This document shows, piece after piece, positions 32,126 through 38,274 of a stretch of 38,274 bases of DNA. This DNA comes from Anaerolineales bacterium UBA2317. GTDB lineage: Bacteria > Chloroflexota > Anaerolineae > Anaerolineales > Villigracilaceae. A model generated the notes under the pieces. It was not told the DNA's origin, ran no database searches, and saw nothing but the letters and a program-made list of their open reading frames with translations. The position numbers and the translations under genes are program-made. Each line of letters opens with the position of its first letter. The first letter of the stretch is position 1. Location: assembly GCA_002345215.1 (NCBI GenBank), contig DDVH01000006.1, positions 1 to 38,274 of the forward strand, in the 5' to 3' direction.

Positions 32126-34942
32126 ATGACTGAAAAACTGAAAGTCTTCCTTTGCCATGCAAGCGAAAATAAGCCAGTTGTGAAGGAATTATTCGAGCGT
32201 CTAAAAATAGACGGGTTTAACCCTTGGCTTGATTCAGAGCATATTCTTCCCGGTATGGATTGGGATTTAGAAATTCAAAAAGCGATGAATGCCAGTGACA
32301 TTGTAATAATTTGTTTGTCGTCAATCTCCGTTTTGAAAGAGGGATATGTTCAAAAAGAAATTAAATATGCACAGGAAATTCAGAAAGAAAAACCTGAAGG
32401 AACCATTTTCTTGATACCTGTTCAACTTGAAGCATGTGATATCCCTACTCGCTTACAGGAAATACAATGGGGAAAATATTATGAATTAAAAGGATACAAC
32501 AGAATAAATGAATCGCTAAGGGTTCGAGCGAATCAACTTGGAAAAACGGTTGCAAAGGGATTGTCACATACACTTCCTGTTGGTTCTTATATACCATTTC
32601 CAAGGAATGCTTTATTTACAGGTAGAGATCAAGATTTAGAAATGTTAAGAGCATTTCTTACAACACCTGATGAAACTAATATGACTACCTTAGTTTCTCA
32701 AACTATAAGTGGAATGGGCGGTATTGGAAAAACCCAACTGGCTGTAGAATTTGCATATCAATACGGTTATTTATTCAAGGGAGTACATTGGCTTGATATC
32801 CGGGACACAAATTTATTGGACAGCCAAATTGCTTTGTGTGGCGAAAAAATGAATTTTCGATATTGGCCGAAAGGAGAGGCAGAGCAAGTTTCATTGACTT
32901 TTAAAACTTGGCAAACTGATGGACCTCGTTTGATTATTCTTGACAACTTTGAAAGCATATCAGATGCTTCTATTGTTTTAGCGCGATTTCAAAATCCAAA
33001 CTTAAGACTCATTATCACATCTCGCCATTCTGATTGGCCTACAACGCTGGGACTTCAACGTTTGCCATTAGATGTATTTACTGTTGAAGAGGGCAAGAAT
33101 TTTCTTAAGAAGTATACAAAAGAACGGTTCACAGATTTAGAACTTTATAAGATATCAGAGCGACTAGGTGAACTTCCATTGGCACTAGAACTCGCTGGAA
33201 GATACTTAGAGCAACACCCCCGACTTTTAGTTGATGAATATCTTAACAATATTACTGATGCTCTTGACCACCCATCTATGCGTGGTTTCAGAATAGACCT
33301 TCCAAACCCTACTGGACATGACCTTGATTTACTTGCTACGTTTGCATTATCTTGGCAGCAAATACAAGATGAAACAGCGAAAAAGGTATTTTTAGTTGCA
33401 GGATATTGCGCTCCAAATATTGCTATTCCCTTTGAGCTATTTGAAAAATCACTGAACATTGACCCAATATTATCTGATGCAGCGATAAGTTTACTGACTG
33501 GTTTGGGTTTAATAAAGGAAAATGTTTCTATTCACCCCCTTCTCGCAGATTATGCTCAACATTTAGATCAAGACAATACATATCTTGTTTTACTTGTTAA
33601 TGGATTAAAAAGTATCAATGAGAAACATAATCAAACTATTCGTCCATTAGAAACCTATAAATCATTTTTGCCATTTATTTCACATATAAAGTTAATAGCT
33701 GAAAATGCAGAGTCCGCTAACGTTCAAAATAGTGCAACCTTATGGTCTTTTCTTGGTTTTTGCCTCAGAGAATTAGCTGATTATCCGGGAGCAAAGGATG
33801 CCTATGAGCGAGCGTTGAAGATTAATGAAGCAGTTTTTGGATTTGAGCATCCGGATGTTGCTAAAGCTGTCAATAATCTTGGAATGGTGTTGCATGATTT
33901 AGGTGATCTTCAGGAAGCAAAATCTGCCTATGAGCGAGCATTGAAAATTTATGAAGCAATTTTTGCATCCGAGCATCCTGAGGTTGCTAAAACTGTCAAT
34001 AATCTTGGGATAGTATTACGTGATTTAGGTGATCTTCAAGGAGCAAAATCTGCCTATGAGCGTGCGTTGAAGATTGCTGAATCAGTTTTTGGATCCGAGC
34101 ATCCGGATGTTGCTCGTGTTGTCAATAATCTTGGGGTAATATTACGTGATTTAGGTGATCTTCAAGGGGCAAAATCTGCCTATGAGCGAGCGTTGAAGAT
34201 TGATGAATCAGTTTTTGGATCCGAGCATCCTGAGGTTGCTAAAACTGGCAATAATCTTGGGGTAATATTACGTGATTTAGGTGATCTTCAGGGAGCAAAA
34301 TCTGCCTATGAGCGAGCGTTGAAGATTAATGAAGCAGTTTTTGGATCCGAGCATCCTGAGGTTGCTAAAGCTGTCAATAATCTTGGGGCAATATTACTTG
34401 ATTTAGGTGATCTTCAAGGGGCAAAATCTGCCTATGAGCGAGCGTTGAAGATTGATGAATCAGTTTTTGGATCCGAGCATCCTGATGTTGCTCGAACTGT
34501 CAATAATCTTGGGAGTGTGTTGCATGATTTAGGTGATCTTCAGGGAGCAAAATCTGCCCATGAACGAGCATTGAAGATTAATGAAGCAGTTTTTGGATCC
34601 GAGCATCCTGAGGTTGCTCGTGCTGTCAATAATCTTGGGATAGTATTACGTGATTTAGGTGATCTTCAAGGAGCAAGAGTTGCTTTTAAGCGTGCGTTGC
34701 CAATATTCCAAAAAACATATGGTTCAACCTATGAAACTGGGGAGTTGCTTAATAATTTGGGGTTAGCAATGATTGAGCTTGGAAATACTTCTGGAATAAA
34801 TTATTTACGCCAAGCTCAAATAATAATACAGAAATTGCTTCCTCATAATCATCCTTTAAGAAAAAAAATCGAAAAAAATATACAGATCGCAAATGTTCTA
34901 GTGAGAAATCCTAAAATGTTTAGTGGCAAAGTAAAAAGATAA
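32126..34942 (+). CDS. TIR - NB-ARC - TPR protein (STAND NTPase)
   Basis: A 938-residue multidomain sensor-type protein. Residues 5-135: TIR domain (LKVFLCHASENKPVVKELFERL, FNPWLDSEHILPGMDWDLEI, with Glu78 in GYVQKEIKYA as candidate catalytic Glu). Residues about 160-460: NB-ARC/STAND NTPase with P-loop GMGGIGKT (196-203), Walker B PRLIILDNFE, LIITSRHSDWP and GELPLALELAGRYL. Residues about 540-910: tetratricopeptide repeats of 42 residues (GAKSAYERALKINEAVFGSEHP type). In such STAND proteins the TPR array senses a ligand, NB-ARC oligomerises, and the TIR domain acts as effector; several families defend against phage. It follows trpA by 87 bp on the same strand but is functionally unrelated. 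The TPR units are nearly identical in DNA. Confidence 0.9.
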   Translation: MTEKLKVFLCHASENKPVVKELFERLKIDGFNPWLDSEHILPGMDWDLEIQKAMNASDIVIICLSSISVLKEGYVQKEIKYAQEIQKEKPEGTIFLIPVQLEACDIPTRLQEIQWGKYYELKGYNRINESLRVRANQLGKTVAKGLSHTLPVGSYIPFPRNALFTGRDQDLEMLRAFLTTPDETNMTTLVSQTISGMGGIGKTQLAVEFAYQYGYLFKGVHWLDIRDTNLLDSQIALCGEKMNFRYWPKGEAEQVSLTFKTWQTDGPRLIILDNFESISDASIVLARFQNPNLRLIITSRHSDWPTTLGLQRLPLDVFTVEEGKNFLKKYTKERFTDLELYKISERLGELPLALELAGRYLEQHPRLLVDEYLNNITDALDHPSMRGFRIDLPNPTGHDLDLLATFALSWQQIQDETAKKVFLVAGYCAPNIAIPFELFEKSLNIDPILSDAAISLLTGLGLIKENVSIHPLLADYAQHLDQDNTYLVLLVNGLKSINEKHNQTIRPLETYKSFLPFISHIKLIAENAESANVQNSATLWSFLGFCLRELADYPGAKDAYERALKINEAVFGFEHPDVAKAVNNLGMVLHDLGDLQEAKSAYERALKIYEAIFASEHPEVAKTVNNLGIVLRDLGDLQGAKSAYERALKIAESVFGSEHPDVARVVNNLGVILRDLGDLQGAKSAYERALKIDESVFGSEHPEVAKTGNNLGVILRDLGDLQGAKSAYERALKINEAVFGSEHPEVAKAVNNLGAILLDLGDLQGAKSAYERALKIDESVFGSEHPDVARTVNNLGSVLHDLGDLQGAKSAHERALKINEAVFGSEHPEVARAVNNLGIVLRDLGDLQGARVAFKRALPIFQKTYGSTYETGELLNNLGLAMIELGNTSGINYLRQAQIIIQKLLPHNHPLRKKIEKNIQIANVLVRNPKMFSGKVKR
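33788..34669 (+). repeat. Seven 126-bp tandem units encoding TPRs
   Basis: Units begin at 33788, 33914, 34040, 34166, 34292, 34418 and 34544; a diverged eighth begins at 34670. Each starts GGAGCAAAATCTGCCTATGA or close to it. Units 3-7 differ at only a few positions, including synonymous ones, implying recent expansion or gene conversion. Confidence 0.9.
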
Positions 34943-34972
34943 CAATTAGATGCTTAAATTCTTCTACATTAA

Positions 34973-35770
34973 TTATAAGCAGTGATTATACTTCTCATGG
35001 ACCAGCTCCTCTGCCCGTTTTAATTCAGATTGAGATAACTCTCCAACTTCAAACTCAATCCCTAATTCTTTTTCAAAGCCTTGCTTCAATGCATTTGCGG
35101 CAGTATCCCAAGAAATATTGATTCCTAAAACTGATTCAACCGTAGTTGCTCTAGCAAGCAATCTATCTTTTGCTTCTTGTCGTGCAGATTCATTTTCAAA
35201 AACCAACGCATCACATATACGAGTCAAGTCACCTGTTAAAGGAAGCGAGCCATGTTGAAGCGCGCCTTCTTTTTTACGAGCTTGTGCCGAGCCGATTAAC
35301 TTTTTTCCATCCACTGTGATTTCATAACTCGAAGGCACTTCAAAACAAACAGGATTCAAATTTTGTGAAGCCGTTTTATGATTCGCCTCTTCCACTTGCA
35401 CAGGCAAACTCAACGATTGCACTGCATACAACAATGCTTTCGACAAACGATTATATGATTCCATCACTCCGCCCGATAAAATTTCATCGTCAGCATTTCC
35501 CGTCACTGAATATGTAATTTCATCCGTGTGCAAAATTGCACGCCCACCCGTTACACGCCGCACCACATCCCAGCCATATGATTTGAGTCTTTCTATATCA
35601 ACATCTTTGAATGGTTGTGCATGTCCCAAAGATAAACACGGCGGATTCCACGCATACAAACGCAACGTCGGTTTTGCTTCACCGCGATAAATATGTTCAA
35701 GAATCGCTTCGTCCACTGCCATGTTCCATGCGCCAGTGGATGGGGGAGTTTTGATGAATCGCCAAATCAT
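34973..35770 (-). CDS. Lipoate/octanoate-protein transferase, LipM-like
   Basis: A 265-residue member of the biotin/lipoate A/B protein ligase family. RFIKTPPSTGAWNMAVDEAIL opens the protein; RLYAWNPPCLSLGHAQ, VVRRVTGGRAILH and a Cys in PVCFEVPSSYEITVDGKKLIGSAQARKKEGALQHGSL follow. The Cys-containing block matches LipM octanoyltransferases, which use a catalytic Cys to move octanoyl groups from ACP to GcvH, rather than ATP-dependent LplA. Start set at ATG 35770 (MIWRF); the longer frame begins with a GTG at 35785 that is part of a palindromic repeat. It follows the dapA-like gene by 30 bp. Confidence 0.82.
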   Translation of the reverse strand: MIWRFIKTPPSTGAWNMAVDEAILEHIYRGEAKPTLRLYAWNPPCLSLGHAQPFKDVDIERLKSYGWDVVRRVTGGRAILHTDEITYSVTGNADDEILSGGVMESYNRLSKALLYAVQSLSLPVQVEEANHKTASQNLNPVCFEVPSSYEITVDGKKLIGSAQARKKEGALQHGSLPLTGDLTRICDALVFENESARQEAKDRLLARATTVESVLGINISWDTAANALKQGFEKELGIEFEVGELSQSELKRAEELVHEKYNHCL

Positions 35771-35775
35771 TTTTG

Positions 35776-35804
35776 GTAGGGACACGGCGCTGCCGTGTCG
35801 TTAC
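35776..35804. repeat. Palindromic repeat between dapA-like and lipM-like genes
   Basis: GTAGGGACACGGC, GCT, GCCGTGTCGTTAC: 8-bp core arms GACACGGC/GCCGTGTC and GTA/TAC ends, a relative of the GTAGGGGCG family. It overlaps the stop codon of the dapA-like gene. Confidence 0.7.
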
Positions 35805-36712
35805 AATTTTAAGAATTCTTCCATCGCTTCTTCGACTACGGTTTGGCTTGCATCTTCCAGCGGAGAGCGAACACTCCACTGTGGCAATCCATGTATCTTA
35901 TGAAGTAAGCCTTTCAGAATCGGTGCAACAGGTGAAAATTTTTCGAGGAAATGTCTTTGATCGTTTACTTTATTTTGAATTTCAGCTGGGTCTTTGCCTT
36001 CATTGTACGCGTCCCAAACTTTTCGCAAATTATCTGAAATTAAATTGGCAGGCGCAGTAATTGCACCTTGCGCATTATTTTTTAACGCATGATGAAGATA
36101 TGTATCCGTTCCGTTTAAGACGAATAAATCTTTACCAAATTTTTGACCAACTGCCGTAGCAAAATCTTTATCGTGTGACGAGTCTTTAATCCCCGCAAAT
36201 TGCACAGGATATTTTTCTTTCAATCTTTCCAGCAATTCCAACGAAAAGCCAATGCCTGTCATGGGTGGAATGTGATAACCGAGTAAATATTTATTTTGCG
36301 GAACAGCATTATCAATCACTTCACTAAACCAGCGGAATAGACCATCATCACTTACTTTGCGGAAATAATACGGCGGTAACACCACAACGCCATCATAATT
36401 TAATTCAAATGCTAATTTTGTTAATTCAATAGTTTCTGACAAACTTGGCGTGCCTGTACCTGCTAACAATTTAAATCCGCGAATTTGTTGGCGAATCACA
36501 CGCACGGCTCGCAGATAGGCTTCTCTTTCTTTTGGTGAAAAGGATGGACCTTCGCCAGTGGTGCCGAAGAGTAATGCGCCAGTGCATCCGCGTCCGTGAA
36601 GAAAATGCATAAACTTGCCGACCGACTCGAAGTCAATGGTTGAGGCGTTGTATTTAATCGGAGTCACAGCCGCGGCGTAGATTCCTGCTAGTGGGTGAAG
36701 GTCAGATGTCAT
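35801..36712 (-). CDS. Dihydrodipicolinate synthase (DapA) family protein
   Basis: A 303-residue class I aldolase-type TIM barrel. Visible: GIYAAAVTPIKYN, GALLFGTTGEGPSFSPKER (pyruvate-binding GTTGE), the conserved Tyr in LLGYHIPP, and the Schiff-base Lys in FAGIKDSSHD near residue 170. Members include 4-hydroxy-tetrahydrodipicolinate synthase (lysine and peptidoglycan precursor synthesis) and other pyruvate-dependent aldolases such as KDG or N-acetylneuraminate lyases; no lysine genes are nearby, so the substrate is left open. The last residue and stop lie at the edge of a palindromic repeat. Confidence 0.85.
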   Translation of the reverse strand: MTSDLHPLAGIYAAAVTPIKYNASTIDFESVGKFMHFLHGRGCTGALLFGTTGEGPSFSPKEREAYLRAVRVIRQQIRGFKLLAGTGTPSLSETIELTKLAFELNYDGVVVLPPYYFRKVSDDGLFRWFSEVIDNAVPQNKYLLGYHIPPMTGIGFSLELLERLKEKYPVQFAGIKDSSHDKDFATAVGQKFGKDLFVLNGTDTYLHHALKNNAQGAITAPANLISDNLRKVWDAYNEGKDPAEIQNKVNDQRHFLEKFSPVAPILKGLLHKIHGLPQWSVRSPLEDASQTVVEEAMEEFLKL

Positions 36713-36740
36713 AATCTATTTCCTAAAATAAGATGCTCAA

Positions 36741-36795
36741 GCCGCCGTCCTCGGCGGCGATGTTGTTGAAAAAATCTTTGCGCCGAGGACGGCGC
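36741..36795. repeat. Double hairpin with complementary loops
   Basis: GCCGCCG-TCCT-CGGCGGC (36741-36758) and GCGCCG-AGGA-CGGCGC (36780-36795). The second is an inverted copy of the first core, so two local hairpins or one 13-bp long-range stem can form. It lies between the ParB-like stop and the dapA-like start, and may act as a terminator or be a mobile repeat. Confidence 0.65.
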
Positions 36796-36807
36796 AAGAG
36801 CGAACAA

Positions 36808-37677
36808 TTATTTTTTAGTTTTCTTTTTACTCTTTGTTTTGAGAAATTTTTTGGCGGCTTCTTTGGGTGGCAACAATGGCTGACCATGTGCTTCAGCGAG
36901 ATAATGTTGATGGTCAAGAATCCACAAATATAAATCGCTTTCGCTTTTGTTGGGGAAATCTTTTAACACGTCGCTTTTGCGAATGACTTCGATGATGGGC
37001 ATGTACACAGTGTCGTACCAAGATTCGATGGCTTCTTGGTCTGTAATATCACGTTTTAAGTTGATGCCCATAAAATATTTATGAACAGCAATGTGTTCAA
37101 GCATTCTATCAAAGCCATCAGGAATGTTGAGAAAGATGTTTGACTCGGGGCGAAGTTTATCAAGGGATGTGCGTTCAAGAAAATTTATTTTAGAGCCGAG
37201 TATTTCAAGGTCTTCGGGTTGAATATCAGCTGAGATGTTGATGCGTGAAGCACATTCACGCACTTCGGCTTCGATATATTCTGTGCCTTGTTCTCGCGCT
37301 ACCGATACGCGATGATGACCATCCACGACAAAGTAAATTTGTGCAACTTTGTATAACACCACAGGTGGTAAGTGAACATCTTGATAAAAAGCGCGGTCAA
37401 CTTTTTGCCAACGGCTTGCGAGTTGGTCTTCTTTGGGTAAAAAGGCGCGGTCAAATTCATGGTAGCGATTCAAACTACCGACAATATCTGCCACGCGGAC
37501 TGTTTTTACACCACGATAAATAGGACCGCCGATGTGAAGTTTTTCTTTAATTTCATCATACGACAGTAAATTGTTTTTCTTGCCTGAAATGACAGAAAAT
37601 ACTTGATTGATAAATGATTTGAAGCGTGCACGACTAAAATCTGATTTCACACGTTCGTTGAGAATTTCGTTGGACAT
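36808..37677 (-). CDS. ParB-like nuclease-domain protein
   Basis: A 289-residue protein. Residues about 55-135 resemble the ParB/sulfiredoxin-like fold: KTVRVADIVGSLNRYHEFDRAFLP, then VDRAFYQDVHLPPVVLYKVAQIYFVVDGHHRVSVAREQG, where DGHHRV is the characteristic nucleotide-binding block. The rest is mostly helical and ends in a Lys-rich tail (KFLKTKSKKKTKK). No helix-turn-helix is obvious, so it is unlikely to be the chromosome-partition ParB. Stand-alone proteins of this sort occur in several bacterial phyla with unknown function. It ends 95 bp before the dapA-like gene with the double hairpin in between. Confidence 0.75.
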   Translation of the reverse strand: MSNEILNERVKSDFSRARFKSFINQVFSVISGKKNNLLSYDEIKEKLHIGGPIYRGVKTVRVADIVGSLNRYHEFDRAFLPKEDQLASRWQKVDRAFYQDVHLPPVVLYKVAQIYFVVDGHHRVSVAREQGTEYIEAEVRECASRINISADIQPEDLEILGSKINFLERTSLDKLRPESNIFLNIPDGFDRMLEHIAVHKYFMGINLKRDITDQEAIESWYDTVYMPIIEVIRKSDVLKDFPNKSESDLYLWILDHQHYLAEAHGQPLLPPKEAAKKFLKTKSKKKTKK

Positions 37678-37714
37678 TTCTAACTCACTTTACCTTTTCT
37701 ATGAAACAAACGGG

Positions 37715-37789
37715 TTGCATTTTCTCACAGTTTATATAAAAAACAGTTTGCATTTTCTCACAGTTTATATAAAAAACAGTTTGCATTTT
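37715..37789. repeat. 33-bp tandem repeat upstream of the ParB-like gene
   Basis: TTGCATTTTCTCACAGTTTA and following ATATAAAAAACAGT, copies at 37715-37747 and 37748-37780 plus a truncated third from 37781. It lies 38 bp upstream of the ParB-like ATG, so it may carry promoter or operator sites. Confidence 0.8.
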
Positions 37790-37859
37790 GCTAAAATTTT
37801 ATTAACTTATTTTATTCTAAACTGCTCGCTTCAAAAGCCTACCCATTTGGGTGATATAT

Positions 37860-38274
37860 CTAATCTATTTCTATTGTTTTATAAGGATATACATTGATAA
37901 TTTTTGTTTTTTCATAAACACTTTCAGATTCAGAAATGTTGTTGCGATAAAAATGTGTATGTCCATGAAACATATAACGTGGCTTAGCAATTTTGATTAA
38001 CCAATTCAAGGCTTTGAAACCTTGATGTGCTTGGTCTGAGTCATCGTGAATTCCAAAAGCAGGGGAGTGCGTTATCAAAATATCCAATGCTCGCCCTTTG
38101 ATGATTCGATTCAATAACAAAGTCGGCAACATGCGAAAAACCCGCCAATACGCATCGCTTTGTGAATATTGATTGACAGCATTCGGTTGGTAACAAGTTG
38201 AACCGCCAAAACCGCCGATAATGTAATTTTTGTAGGTAGCAAATCGCAAGTCTAAGTTTGAGCCGCCTTCAGCA
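37860..38274 (-). CDS. Metallophosphoesterase (5' end outside window)
   Basis: A C-terminal part of about 137 residues; the frame stays open to the window edge (AEGGSNLDLRFATYKNYII...), so the N-terminal metal ligands are missing from view. GGFGGS near the start of the visible part, LITHSPAFGIHDD (Asn/His-type ligand block) and MFHGHTHFYRN (GHxH) are metallophosphoesterase motifs. It probably hydrolyses a phosphoester with a two-metal centre. GHTH is the final metal-binding motif, so the C-terminus is complete. Substrate unknown. Confidence 0.8.
   Translation of the reverse strand, partial: AEGGSNLDLRFATYKNYIIGGFGGSTCYQPNAVNQYSQSDAYWRVFRMLPTLLLNRIIKGRALDILITHSPAFGIHDDSDQAHQGFKALNWLIKIAKPRYMFHGHTHFYRNNISESESVYEKTKIINVYPYKTIEID

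Noticed and set aside
33788..34942. CRISPR-like or satellite DNA array
   Set aside because: The 126-bp period is a multiple of three, lies within a single open frame and encodes TPR motifs; there are no variable spacers.
35771..35785. GTG start at 35785 for the LipM-like gene
   Set aside because: The GTG belongs to a palindromic repeat; homologous sequence begins at the ATG at 35770.

Overview
The window looks like a chromosomal segment of a moderately AT-rich bacterium, most likely Chloroflexota (Anaerolineae-like). This is inferred from a mevalonate-pathway gene set (archaeal-type HMG-CoA synthase, thiolase-like protein, class II HMG-CoA reductase), a T-box-controlled trp cluster, a TIR/WD40 and TIR/NB-ARC/TPR gene repertoire, and many short hairpin-forming repeats. 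No marker here fixes the taxon. All assignments were made by eye from sequence motifs; no database search was run.

Layout. 1-5.4 kb (+): the end of a surface-polysaccharide cluster (GT4 glycosyltransferase, atypical SDR, WecA/WbpL-type initiating phosphoglycosyltransferase, heparinase II/III-like protein). 5.4-9.05 kb: a small membrane protein and a DUF4097 beta-repeat surface protein (-), divergent from an ECF sigma factor, its probable membrane anti-sigma, and a lipoprotein hydrolase (+). The divergent region carries two mirror-image promoter-like sites that suggest the ECF sigma drives both sides. 9.05-17.0 kb (-): HMG-CoA reductase, an alkylmercury-lyase (MerB)-like gene with an in-frame TGA at the catalytic-Cys position, a 164-aa unknown, a TIR-TM-WD40 protein, HMG-CoA synthase, a small membrane protein and a thiolase-like protein without its nucleophilic Cys. 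17.0-19.1 kb: a 0.7-kb AT-rich non-coding region and dnaA. 19.2-22.5 kb: an acyltransferase and a SulP-STAS-cNMP transporter. 22.9-23.7 kb: a stand-alone TIR protein. 23.7-32.0 kb: a tRNA-Trp T-box leader followed by trpE-trpS-trpGD-trpC-trpF-trpB-trpA. 32.1-34.9 kb: a TIR-NB-ARC-TPR protein with almost identical TPR units. 35-38.3 kb (-): LipM-like octanoyltransferase, DapA-family protein, ParB-like protein and a truncated metallophosphoesterase.

The two most interesting signals are these. (1) A candidate selenocysteine-containing MerB-like protein: TGA exactly where MerB has catalytic Cys159, an uninterrupted frame on both sides, and a hairpin with GU in its apical loop about 20 nt downstream, as in bacterial SECIS elements. 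(2) Several families of short palindromic repeats that sit in intergenic regions and also inside reading frames (heparinase, HMG-CoA reductase, TrpA), where they add in-frame peptides or supply gene ends.
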